Assembly: GCA_028822125.1 (NCBI GenBank)
Contig: JAPKEK010000066.1
Location: 1-8,346, forward strand
Direction of reading: 5' to 3'
DNA length: 8,346 nt
Source: Pseudomonadales bacterium
GTDB taxonomy: Bacteria; Pseudomonadota; Gammaproteobacteria; Pseudomonadales; Azotimanducaceae
Shown here: one piece after another, positions 1 to 6,843 of the stretch
Position numbering within the stretch: position 1 is the first letter of the stretch
Layout of the letters: every line of letters starts with the position of its first letter
The notes under the pieces: generated by a model
The model's database searches: none
Seen by the model: only the letters and a program-made list of their open reading frames with translations
What the model was told of the DNA's origin: nothing
Program-made: the position numbers and the translations under genes

Positions 1-140
1 GGGAAATGTTCGACTGGGTGCGACTATTTAATCGGTACGATTTATATACGAAACAGGATGTATGCCCGGATATCGTCGCACTCAGGCCCTTCTATCAGGA
101 TCTCATTAATCAATATTTCCCGGACAAAATAGCCTGGTAA
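1..140 (+). CDS. myo-inositol oxygenase, C-terminal fragment (5' end outside window)
   Basis: Reading from base 3, 45 codons run to a TAA at 138-140. The peptide begins EMFDWVRLFNRYDLYTK and ends in YFPDKIAW. As I recall the family, this matches the C-terminal end of myo-inositol oxygenase closely: animal enzymes have a WVREFNKFDLYTK-like segment, then a PD..KLRPYYQ.LI.KY.P stretch, and finish in a terminal SW. Here the equivalents are CPDIVALRPFYQDLI, QYFPDK and a terminal AW. The enzyme uses a mixed-valent di-iron centre and O2 to cleave myo-inositol to D-glucuronate in the cytoplasm. The His/Asp iron ligands lie upstream, outside the window, so activity cannot be judged. A terminator-like hairpin follows two bases after the stop, so this is probably the last gene of its transcript. 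The family call is fairly firm for so short a piece because the whole visible length aligns. Confidence 0.82.
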   Translation, partial: EMFDWVRLFNRYDLYTKQDVCPDIVALRPFYQDLINQYFPDKIAW

Positions 141-141
141 T

Positions 142-168
142 CAACGGATAGACCGTTGCCCGTTTTTT
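142..168 (+). terminator. Rho-independent terminator after the myo-inositol oxygenase gene
   Basis: CAACGG (142-147) and CCGTTG (153-158) form a perfect 6-bp stem around a 5-base loop. After four bases (CCCG) comes a run of six T (163-168). The stem is short, and the T-run is offset by four bases, so efficiency may be modest. The polarity fits the + strand gene that ends at 140; the other side of the stem has no T-run in the minus direction. Confidence 0.6.
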
Positions 169-298
169 AACCAAGGAACTTGATGTTAGCTGCCAATACG
201 CGATGCTCTTTATTGCCAAAGGCCGGGTTATATTCCTCGGCAATGAAGTCATAGAAGCGGAAAACCGGCGCACAGTTTGCCAAAGCACTTAAGTAAAA
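167..298 (-). pseudogene. Possible decayed 3' end of an unrecognised gene
   Basis: On the minus strand a frame of 43 codons runs from just after a TGA (299-301) to a TAA (167-169). It encodes a peptide with protein-like composition, including APVFRFYDFIAEEYNPAFG and then NKEHRVLAANIKFLG. Codon use looks like that of the neighbouring genes. There is no ATG or plausible start inside it. Reading through the TGA, the same frame continues open for about 80 more codons (to about 547), including VPHFLRTVEVRYLKAF and DTAWAGGWHLQVISQLG. This could be a gene broken by a nonsense mutation, a gene fragment left by a rearrangement, or chance. I do not recognise the family. The stop overlaps the T-run of the terminator of the converging inositol oxygenase gene. 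Confidence 0.3.
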
Positions 299-576
299 TC
301 AGCGAATGTGCTGACAAAAGCCAAGTTGGGAAATCACCTGCAGGTGCCAGCCACCCGCCCAGGCTGTATCAGAAGGCGTCTGCAGGATAGACAAGCCTCG
401 GCTCAAGAAAGCTTTCAAATATCGCACCTCTACCGTCCTTAAAAAATGTGGGACTGCGAGCATTTGGTAAACCAAAACAAGCCAGTTTGAGCGTGCTGTT
501 TGAACGGGCCGAATTACACCACCGCAGCCAGCAGATGGGGAGCCTCACCAGGTTGTCAATTCATAACTTGTTACTT

Positions 577-1077
577 TCAGGCGACGGTACTGAAAAGGTC
601 CGCCGTCCTGGACTCAATGCCCAGCAAGGTCTGCTTCGTTCTGATACCACCGCCAAAACCAGTCAGGCTACCATTGCTGCCAATCACCCTATGGCAGGGA
701 ATAATGATTGGCACAGGATTAACACCATTGGCTGCACCCACCGCTCGTGATGCCCTGGGTCTGCCGATACGGGCCGCTAGTTCACCATAGGTACAGGTTT
801 CACCATAGGGGATCATTTTCAATGCCGACCAGACAGCCTGCTGAAATGATGTTCCTGTCAGCTCGAGTTGCACATCAAAAACCCGCAGTTCCCCTGCGAA
901 ATAACCATCTAACTGCTTGGTTACATCAACAAATGGCTGGCTGTCTCTGGTCCAGTGACTATCATGACGCAGGGCCATCTTTCCTTCAGGAAATCCAAGT
1001 AATGATAACGATTGACCATCCCCCGCCAATAACAATTCACCGATGGTTGTCCGGTGATAATCGTAATAAAAAGTCAT
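577..1077 (-). CDS. ogt: Methylated-DNA--[protein]-cysteine S-methyltransferase (Ogt type)
   Basis: Suicide DNA repair protein of 166 residues. It transfers the alkyl group from O6-alkylguanine (and, in this family, O4-alkylthymine) onto its own cysteine. The active-site signature IPCHRVI is at residues 126-132, with C128 as the acceptor. It is preceded by the conserved VGAANGVNP stretch (residues 113-121, including N120) and followed by the G-rich SLTGFGGG loop. The helix-turn-helix DNA-binding region is residues 90-115, with R111 in RASRAVG as the likely arginine finger. A small N-terminal ribonuclease-H-like domain occupies about residues 1-70. The length fits stand-alone Ogt (about 170) rather than Ada, which carries an extra regulatory N-domain. 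The start ATG at 1075-1077 is preceded by AAGGGGA, seven bases away. It lies 82 bp downstream of the acyl-CoA synthetase on the same strand, so co-transcription is possible but a functional link is not obvious. Confidence 0.95.
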   Translation of the reverse strand: MTFYYDYHRTTIGELLLAGDGQSLSLLGFPEGKMALRHDSHWTRDSQPFVDVTKQLDGYFAGELRVFDVQLELTGTSFQQAVWSALKMIPYGETCTYGELAARIGRPRASRAVGAANGVNPVPIIIPCHRVIGSNGSLTGFGGGIRTKQTLLGIESRTADLFSTVA

Positions 1078-1137
1078 AGCTTAATCCCCTTTACCCTATT
1101 TCAACACGGTGTATACTCAAGCTCAGTCACTCTTTGC

Positions 1138-1164
1138 TCTAGTATCAGGTGTTCTAGTATCAGG
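1138..1164. repeat. Two 12-bp direct repeats with 15-bp period at the synthetase 3' end
   Basis: TCTAGTATCAGG occurs at 1138-1149 and again at 1153-1164, separated by TGT. The second copy contains the stop codon of the acyl-CoA synthetase (TCA at 1160-1162, read as TGA on the minus strand). The copies are identical and look like a recent 15-bp tandem duplication in the space between the synthetase and ogt. Confidence 0.7.
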
Positions 1165-2713
1165 AAACATTCCTTGCCTTGTCAATCCAATAAGGTTTTC
1201 GCAATTCCGTCTTCAGAATCTTACCGGAGGGATTCCTGGGAATCACTGCAAGCCAATCAACGGAACTAGGGCACTTATAGTGTGCCAGTTGCTGCCTGCA
1301 GTAACTGATAACGTCTCCCTCGCTGAGCGATGCATCATCGCGGGTGATAATCGCTTTAACGGTTTCGCCCCAGCGTTCATCAGGAACCCCAATCACAGCC
1401 ACATCTGAGATTGCTGCATGTTTCATCAGTACATTCTCGATCTCCGCGGGGTAAATATTCTCGCCACCGGAGATGATCATATCTTTCACCCGATCATGAA
1501 TATAAAGATATCCATCAATCAGGTAACCCGCATCACCCGACTTGAACCAGCCATCTTCGCTGATTGATTCTGCTGTGGCCTGCTCATTGCGCCAGTAACC
1601 CTTCATGATCTGAGGACCACGAATCCATATCTCACCCACCTCACCCTCTGCAACTGCTACATTTGTTGCTGAATCCATTATCTTCAATTCATGTCCGCTT
1701 ACCACTTTCCCGCAGGACCGGAGCAGACCCGCCCTGGGTCCACCTGGGTCGTGATCTTCAGGGAATAACAGGCTAACGCCTCCGGTGGTTTCGGTCAGTC
1801 CATAGGCCTGGAAAAAGCGAGCCTTAAAGGTATCAATCGCCCGGACGAGCACTTGTTCACTAATCGGTGATGCCCCATAGGTAACACTTTGCAGGGATGA
1901 GAAATCGACCTCTGCGATATTTGGTTGGTCCAACAGGAATTGGAGAACCGCCGGCACAAAAATAGAATGGGTAATGCCGTATTCGGGTATAGCCTTCAAT
2001 ATGGCCTGCATATCCGGCTCCTTTAACAGTATACTTTCGGAACCAAAATAAATGCCGATAAGCCCCCATCCGCTCCCGGAAATATGAAATAGCGGCATGC
2101 AAACAAGATTCACACTGGCCTCTTCGAAGTTAATCGGTGCTAAGCCCTTAGCCAACTGATGTATCAGGTTTGTATGTGTCGTTTCTACGCCTTTTGGCAG
2201 CCCGGTGGTTCCTGATGTATACAGCTGGTAACAACTGTCACTCGGGTCAGCAGGATAAGCAGGATCGACAAGTGACTGTCCGGCAATCCACTGCTGATAG
2301 GTCAGATAGCCCGTATCAGCTGGATCACCTATCACCACCACATGCTCCAGTTGTAGATCCATTTGGGCCAGCAAGTGCAGGAACTCATCCCCGATCAATA
2401 GCATTTTAGCTTCGCTATGGTTGAGAATATACTCCATCTCGGGCGCTGCCAGACGCCAGTTAACCGCTACACTGACAGCATTTAACTTGGCTGTGCCGAA
2501 TAGATAGGTAAAATATTCGGGTTGATTCTTATCGAGATAAGCGACCCGATCCTGCGGCCCAATACCCAGCTGGCTGATCGCATTAGCACATTGGCAAGCT
2601 TCATCATCAAGATCCTCAAAGGTCCAGGAACGCCCATCCGGCTCAAACACCAGGACTCGTTTTTCAGGGGTGTTGCGGCGATGATAGCGGCTGATATCAG
2701 CGAGGGTCTTCAT
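1160..2713 (-). CDS. AMP-forming acyl-CoA synthetase (fatty-acid/carboxylate CoA ligase)
   Basis: Cytoplasmic ligase of 517 residues that activates a carboxylic acid with ATP to an acyl-adenylate, then to the CoA thioester. All core motifs of the ANL superfamily are present. The phosphate-binding YTSGTTGLPKG is at residues 165-175, the adenine-site YGLTETT at 304-310, GWFKSGD at 388-394, the hinge segment DRVKDMIISGGENIYP at 407-422, and PRNPSGK at 492-498 with catalytic K498. The length is typical of medium-size acyl-CoA ligases such as FadD3/FadD13-like enzymes and shorter than long-chain FadD. Motifs do not give the substrate; medium-chain, branched, cyclic or aromatic acids are all possible. 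The ATG at 2711-2713 has AGGAAAGGA just upstream. The gene diverges from the amidohydrolase across a 372-bp gap and has tandem repeats directly before it. With the monooxygenase and dehydrogenase nearby, a role in activating an acid formed by oxidative cleavage is plausible. Confidence 0.93.
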   Translation of the reverse strand: MKTLADISRYHRRNTPEKRVLVFEPDGRSWTFEDLDDEACQCANAISQLGIGPQDRVAYLDKNQPEYFTYLFGTAKLNAVSVAVNWRLAAPEMEYILNHSEAKMLLIGDEFLHLLAQMDLQLEHVVVIGDPADTGYLTYQQWIAGQSLVDPAYPADPSDSCYQLYTSGTTGLPKGVETTHTNLIHQLAKGLAPINFEEASVNLVCMPLFHISGSGWGLIGIYFGSESILLKEPDMQAILKAIPEYGITHSIFVPAVLQFLLDQPNIAEVDFSSLQSVTYGASPISEQVLVRAIDTFKARFFQAYGLTETTGGVSLLFPEDHDPGGPRAGLLRSCGKVVSGHELKIMDSATNVAVAEGEVGEIWIRGPQIMKGYWRNEQATAESISEDGWFKSGDAGYLIDGYLYIHDRVKDMIISGGENIYPAEIENVLMKHAAISDVAVIGVPDERWGETVKAIITRDDASLSEGDVISYCRQQLAHYKCPSSVDWLAVIPRNPSGKILKTELRKPYWIDKARNVS

Positions 2714-2738
2714 AAATAATCCTTTCCTATTATTCGAT

Positions 2739-2794
2739 TCAAGCTATTCAATTCAAGCTATGCAAGTCAAGCTATGCAAGTCAAGCTATTTGAT
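2739..2794. repeat. Four tandem 14-bp repeats before the acyl-CoA synthetase
   Basis: TCAAGCTAT begins at 2739, 2753, 2767 and 2781, an exact 14-bp period. The middle two copies are identical (TCAAGCTATGCAAG); the outer two differ in the last five bases. A partial fifth copy (TCAAAT) follows at 2795. On the minus strand the units read as CTTGCATAGCTTGA and supply several TTGACT or TTGAAT hexamers. One (2751-2756) sits 16 bp from AATAAT (2729-2734), a possible promoter for the synthetase, though it would leave a leader of under 10 bases. The array ends about 25 bp before the start codon, so it could be a regulator-binding array or a slippage-prone repeat. Confidence 0.8.
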
Positions 2795-2860
2795 TCAAAT
2801 TCCAACTGTTAAATCAGGCCACCGAGTTTGAAACTTCACAGCCAATGAATCAACAGGCAT

Positions 2861-2896
2861 TGACATGCCAACAGATGATCCTTGTCACGCCAACAG
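2861..2896. repeat. Spaced pair of 14-bp direct repeats in the divergent gap
   Basis: TGACATGCCAACAG (2861-2874) and TGTCACGCCAACAG (2883-2896) match at 12 of 14 positions and start 22 bp apart, close to two helical turns. A third, shorter CAACAGG occurs at 2851-2857. The placement midway between the divergent genes suggests a possible transcription-factor site, but there is no partner regulator in the window. Confidence 0.4.
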
Positions 2897-3022
2897 GTAG
2901 TCGCTGTTTTACTAGATTTAGCCTGTATTCCCCAACCCGACTGTCATCCTGGCGCAAGGTGTTCAGTGGCTAATACTCCTTTTCACCGATACGAGATTTA
3001 ATGAATTCCATGAATTTCGATA

Positions 3023-3052
3023 TTCAACTGAGCAGACAAACTCTGCTATGCT
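3023..3052 (+). promoter_or_regulatory. Candidate sigma70 promoter for the amidohydrolase
   Basis: TTCAAC (3023-3028) and TATGCT (3047-3052) are separated by 18 bp and lie about 35 bp before the start codon. Each hexamer matches the consensus at four of six positions. The predicted leader carries GAGG at 3072-3075 as a ribosome-binding site, ten bases before the ATG at 3086. This is an inspection-only call. Confidence 0.35.
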
Positions 3053-3085
3053 AGGCGTTCGACTGTCCAACGAGGTCCTGGTGAC

Positions 3086-4753
3086 ATGGAATATGATCTT
3101 ATAATCAGAAATGGCTTTCTCATCGATGGTACAGGAACCAAAGGTAAGACATCTGACCTTGCCATCAGGGATGGAAAAATCATTGCCTTAGGCGATTTAG
3201 ACGGCAAGGCCAGTCAGGAATTTGATGCCCAGGGCCAGGTGGTCAGCCCTGGATTCATAGACATTCACACTCACTTTGATCCGCAACTTTGCTGGGATGG
3301 CCTGGCAACACCATCAATAGAACACGGCATCACCACTGTGGTAACTGGCAACTGCTCTTTGAGCCTGGCACCGATCAGGGATAGAGCCGGTGCAGATAAA
3401 ATAGTCAGTATGTTTGGCGTGATAGAAGACATAAAAAAGGAGACCTTCGACCAGGCAGTCCCATTTACCTGGAACTCGTTTCCCGAATACCTGGATCACA
3501 TCCGCCCGAAACTGGGCATCAATGTCGGTGCCTTAATCGGCCATTCAGCGGTGCGCCTCTATGTCATGGGGGCAGCCAGTCAGGAGCGAACAGCGACCCA
3601 GGATGAGATCGAAAAAATGTGCGATATCGTTGAAGAAGCCATGGCCGCTGGTGCATTGGGTATTTCTTCTTCCTATGTTGATATGGATGAAAGCGGTCGC
3701 CCAGTGCCCAGTCAATATGCGGACCTGAATGAAAAAATCGCCTTAGCCAAAGCCATGGCAAAAAGCGGACGTGGCATATGGCAGATTGTGCCTTACTTCC
3801 CTGATCTTCAACGGGAACTCGACAATATTCGGGAACTCGGAGAAATCAGCCTTGCAGCCGGGATTCCCTGCAGTTTACAGCCCGTTTTAAGCTCACCGAC
3901 CTCACCCAAAGCTGAGGAGATTATCGAGGCTCTTGAAGCCGAGCAAAAACGCGGAGCCCAGGTTTTTGGTCAGGTCATGCCAAGATGTTTTGACCTGAAT
4001 ATGAGGCTGTCAGAAACCAGCATGTTGCTGTTTTCCATGCCGGGCTGGAAGGCCATCATGGATCTTCCAAGAAACGATAGGTTGGCTCGCTTCTCAGACC
4101 CAGAGCAAAGAAGTGCTCTGGTGACCGAGATGAAAACCGCAATGGGAATGGGCGGTGCCCTGCCATTCCTGACGGTTGGCAAAGTCTACAGTGACATCAA
4201 CCAGCAATACTGCGGCAGAAGCCTGGCAGAGATCGGCCAGAGCGAGGGCAAAGAAATCGGCGAGGTCATCCTTGACCTGGCGCTGGCAGACAATCTCGAC
4301 ACTGAGTTTCAGCTCAAGAATGTCATCAATGCAGACAAAGCCAGTGTGGCTGAACTTATTAACCATCCCATGTGCCATTTCGGCGCATCCGATGCAGGCG
4401 CTCATATCACCCAATTCTGTGGTACCGGCGATACGACCCACCTATTGGAGCATTACGTTCGTGAAACCGGGCATATGACCCTGGAACGCGCCATTCACCG
4501 CATGACAGGTGAAGTTGCCAGAGACTGGGGCTTGTTCAATACAGGTACGCTGACCGTCGGCAAAGCCGCTGATATCGTCGTATTTGACCCGGCGCTAGTA
4601 TCTGTCGGCCAGGAAGAGTTTGTTGATGACTTTCCCGGTGAAGCGCGCAGATATATTCGCCGTTCCAGTGGCTACGCTGCCGTATTTGTTAACGGTGAAC
4701 AGGTGTATTCCAGTGCAGGCTATACACAGGCGCGGCCCGGTAGAATTGTTTAG
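3086..4753 (+). CDS. Amidohydrolase family protein, N-acyl-D-amino-acid deacylase-like
   Basis: Metal-dependent hydrolase of 555 residues. The N-terminal beta-sandwich strand (DLIIRNGFLIDGTG, residues 4-17) leads into PGFIDIHTHFDP with the HxH metal motif at H61/H63. TGNCSLSLAP places C90 where D-aminoacylases have their metal-bridging cysteine. GHSAVR (152-157) and SDAGAH (435-440, D436 as the likely catalytic Asp) follow. The C-terminal segment returns to the sandwich (GKAADIVVFDP, then ARPGRI). Length and order fit the COG3653-type D-aminoacylase group. The oddity is that there is no histidine from residue 154 to 426, so the two further histidine ligands that bind the tight zinc in characterised D-aminoacylase are missing. 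The family name therefore does not fix the substrate; an amide, ester or lactone are all possible. The gene starts alone across from the synthetase and converges on the monooxygenase with a 56-bp gap. Confidence 0.88.
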   Translation: MEYDLIIRNGFLIDGTGTKGKTSDLAIRDGKIIALGDLDGKASQEFDAQGQVVSPGFIDIHTHFDPQLCWDGLATPSIEHGITTVVTGNCSLSLAPIRDRAGADKIVSMFGVIEDIKKETFDQAVPFTWNSFPEYLDHIRPKLGINVGALIGHSAVRLYVMGAASQERTATQDEIEKMCDIVEEAMAAGALGISSSYVDMDESGRPVPSQYADLNEKIALAKAMAKSGRGIWQIVPYFPDLQRELDNIRELGEISLAAGIPCSLQPVLSSPTSPKAEEIIEALEAEQKRGAQVFGQVMPRCFDLNMRLSETSMLLFSMPGWKAIMDLPRNDRLARFSDPEQRSALVTEMKTAMGMGGALPFLTVGKVYSDINQQYCGRSLAEIGQSEGKEIGEVILDLALADNLDTEFQLKNVINADKASVAELINHPMCHFGASDAGAHITQFCGTGDTTHLLEHYVRETGHMTLERAIHRMTGEVARDWGLFNTGTLTVGKAADIVVFDPALVSVGQEEFVDDFPGEARRYIRRSSGYAAVFVNGEQVYSSAGYTQARPGRIV

Positions 4754-4809
4754 CCCGCTTAAAGGGCCACCATCTCAGTTAGCTCCTTGAAACCTGCAAC
4801 AACGCTGGT

Positions 4810-6666
4810 CTAACGCTCGAATTCAAATCGATAGGGTGCCAGCGATTGTTGCGCCTTAACACGGTACTTATGCCATCGTCCGCCGCCATAGTATGCGAGA
4901 CTACCCGGCTCAGCTTCACCATGGCCATTGTAATAGGTTATGCAGTCCCTCAGGGGCCTTGTATTGATATCGGCAATTTTGCAGTGTTCAGCGTAGCTAT
5001 TCTCAGTTTCCTGTTTTATATCAACCACTGTTGCACCTTCATCCTGCATGGTTTTTAACATCCATACGATGTAGTCACCGTGTTCCTCTATGGCATTGGT
5101 AAAGTTAAAGCTGCCACCACCACCCTGTGGCCCGGAAACAATAAACAGGTTGGGGAAGTTATGACTATGTATACCAAGAAAGGTCTTTGTGCCCTGTTTC
5201 TCCCACTTACCTTTGAGTGTCTGACCTTCCCTGCCAGTAATCATATTGAAAGTTGAAGTCGCCATCCATTCGAAGCCAGTCGCGTAAATGAGGACATCCA
5301 GCGAATATTCAATGCCATCATGTACCACCCCACTTTCATTAATTTTATTAACACCACGAGGGGCTGTGTCCACCAGGTTTACATGAGGCAGATTAAAAGC
5401 TGGCAGGTATTCGTCGTGAAATGTTGGCCGTTTGCAACCATAGGGATAGTAGGGCTTCAAGGCAGCAGCAGTCACTGGGTCTTCAACAATGGCGTCAACT
5501 CTTGCCCTGATCTGTTCCATGATTCTGAAGTTGCTATCTAGTTGCTTGCTGACCATCTCCTCCGACGACAAGGGCTTAGCGTGTTTTTTAACCTCCTTGA
5601 AATCAGGCACTCTCCCAGCCAGATAATCATCATTAGCTTTCATAGCAGTGCGACCGGCTGAGATCTTGGCAAATCTAGCGCGTCTCTTTTTAGCCCAGCC
5701 AGGTTCTTTTGCCCAGGCTCTTATTTCTTCTTGGGTTGTTTCCCGCTGGTCACGAACATCAATAGATGATGGTGTCCGTTGGAATACATGTAACTCTCCG
5801 ACTATCTTTGCCAGTTCAGGAACCATCTGAACCGCGGTGGCGCCTGTGCCGATGATGCCAACTTTTTTTCCCTCTAAATCCAGGTGGTAATTCCATCTCG
5901 AGGTATGAAAAGATTCGCCCTTAAAGGTACTCATCCCTTCTATTCGTGCCAATTTCGGTGTCGTCAACAAACCATTTGCTAATACAACAAACCTGGCTTT
6001 TATCTGGTCACCGCGATCTGTGTCCACTGTCCATCGCTGGCTATCTTCCTGCCAGTGGGTATTTTCAACCGTAGTATGAAACAGGCAGTGTTCGTAGAAA
6101 CCGAACTTTTCCGCCATGCTCTGGCAGTATTCCATTATTTCAAAACCGCCTGCAAATTTCATGGTCGGGACATAGCCCATTTCCTCCAGCAACGGAAGAT
6201 AGCTATAAGACTCTACATCACAGGCGATACCCGGATAGCGATTCCAGTACCATGTGCCGCCTACGTCACCGCCCTTTTCACAGAATCTAACATCCGTGAA
6301 ACCTGCTGCTTTAAGCTTGTACCAGAGCAGGAGCCCGGCAAAACCAGCGCCAACAACGAGAATCTCACATTCGTCATGTAGTGATTCTCTGGGCACGGGT
6401 TTAGTCGAATACAAATCTTCAAGGTATTTGCTAAATTCACCCTCCATCGCCATATAGTCAGCTGCGCCTCGCCTGGCCTCCTTGAAAGCTCGATATCTAT
6501 CCTGTTCTTCCGCGTTGAAAACAGCCCCCACAGGCTGCGGTGGTAATGTGGTAAGCGATTTATCCTCAACCAGCGAATAGCCTTTTCCAGCAATTTTTTC
6601 AGTGGCCTTGCCAGCCCGTGTATCAAAAATTTTTAACCCTGTCTGCGGGTCTATTTGAATTGGCAT
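4810..6666 (-). CDS. Baeyer-Villiger-type flavin monooxygenase (FAD/NADPH)
   Basis: Class B flavoprotein monooxygenase of 618 residues, expected to insert oxygen next to a ketone carbonyl to give an ester or lactone using NADPH and O2. The first Rossmann motif GAGFAG (106-111) binds FAD. GGTWYWNRYPG with D150 (136-150) is the conserved active-site motif of these enzymes. The Baeyer-Villiger fingerprint FKGESFHTSRWN spans 248-259. The second Rossmann motif GTGATA (273-278) binds NADPH, and ATGFEW (462-467) is the C-terminal flavin motif. About 95 residues precede the FAD motif, so it resembles the long BVMOs (such as 4-hydroxyacetophenone or cyclododecanone monooxygenase types) rather than the roughly 540-residue group. 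The last fingerprint residue is N259 where P or D is usual. No signal peptide or membrane segment is evident. The start ATG (6664-6666) has only a weak GAGA-type ribosome site. It lies 177 bp downstream of the alcohol dehydrogenase on the same strand. Sterol, cyclic ketone or aromatic ketone substrates cannot be told apart here. Confidence 0.92.
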   Translation of the reverse strand: MPIQIDPQTGLKIFDTRAGKATEKIAGKGYSLVEDKSLTTLPPQPVGAVFNAEEQDRYRAFKEARRGAADYMAMEGEFSKYLEDLYSTKPVPRESLHDECEILVVGAGFAGLLLWYKLKAAGFTDVRFCEKGGDVGGTWYWNRYPGIACDVESYSYLPLLEEMGYVPTMKFAGGFEIMEYCQSMAEKFGFYEHCLFHTTVENTHWQEDSQRWTVDTDRGDQIKARFVVLANGLLTTPKLARIEGMSTFKGESFHTSRWNYHLDLEGKKVGIIGTGATAVQMVPELAKIVGELHVFQRTPSSIDVRDQRETTQEEIRAWAKEPGWAKKRRARFAKISAGRTAMKANDDYLAGRVPDFKEVKKHAKPLSSEEMVSKQLDSNFRIMEQIRARVDAIVEDPVTAAALKPYYPYGCKRPTFHDEYLPAFNLPHVNLVDTAPRGVNKINESGVVHDGIEYSLDVLIYATGFEWMATSTFNMITGREGQTLKGKWEKQGTKTFLGIHSHNFPNLFIVSGPQGGGGSFNFTNAIEEHGDYIVWMLKTMQDEGATVVDIKQETENSYAEHCKIADINTRPLRDCITYYNGHGEAEPGSLAYYGGGRWHKYRVKAQQSLAPYRFEFER

Positions 6667-6740
6667 AGTTTTTTTCTCAAACTTATCAATATATCAATGT
6701 TGACATTATGGTCCTTGAACAGGGTAACGTCTTGGTCTCG

Positions 6741-6771
6741 ATTATGCATCTCTACAATGATCCCAAGTCAA
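6741..6771 (-). promoter_or_regulatory. Weak candidate promoter for the monooxygenase
   Basis: On the minus strand TTGACT (6766-6771) and CATAAT (6741-6746) are good hexamers but 19 bp apart, longer than ideal. They lie about 75 bp before the monooxygenase start. If real, the monooxygenase can be expressed apart from the dehydrogenase; otherwise the two may be one transcript across the 177-bp gap. Confidence 0.25.
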
Positions 6772-6843
6772 GTGTGGGTCATTTGAATAGTCATCAGCAA
6801 ACTAAATATGGGTGCGCTGATAATCAGGGATTTTGTATACAGC

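Larger units (their letters stand above)
141..576. other. Gap without an intact gene
   Basis: Between the inositol oxygenase stop and the ogt stop lie 436 bases. They hold the terminator at 142-168 and a minus-strand stretch with coding character but no usable start (167-298). In the same minus-strand frame a further stretch stays open from about 302 to 547, interrupted from the first by a single TGA at 299-301. I recognise no RNA gene, insertion sequence or CRISPR-like repeat here. Short + strand open frames in the gap overlap the ogt gene and look like chance. Confidence 0.5.
2714..3085. other. Divergent intergenic control region
   Basis: This 372-bp stretch separates the divergently transcribed acyl-CoA synthetase and amidohydrolase genes and so must hold both promoters. 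It contains four tandem 14-bp repeats (2739-2794), a spaced pair of 14-bp repeats (2861-2874 and 2883-2896), and a sigma70-like promoter near 3023-3052. I see no RNA gene and no open frame of note. Confidence 0.6.

Noticed and set aside
448..790. Two overlapping + strand open frames (100 and 96 codons)
   Set aside because: They overlap the ogt gene antisense over much of their length, share no recognisable motif and have no convincing ribosome site.
2739..2794. CRISPR array
   Set aside because: The repeats are 14 bp in direct tandem with no spacers and no cas genes nearby.
2860..2882. TTGACA at 2860-2865 as a rightward promoter
   Set aside because: No acceptable -10 hexamer at 16-18 bp, and it would lie over 200 bp before the amidohydrolase.
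4094..4441. 115-codon minus-strand open frame
   Set aside because: Lies wholly inside the well-supported amidohydrolase gene on the opposite strand and shows no domain character.
4753..4767. GCCC/GGGC hairpin as terminator between the convergent amidohydrolase and monooxygenase
   Set aside because: Only a 4-bp stem with a 7-base loop and no T-run in either direction.
6261..6626. 121-codon minus-strand open frame
   Set aside because: A shifted-frame shadow inside the monooxygenase, whose own frame there encodes the FAD-binding motifs.
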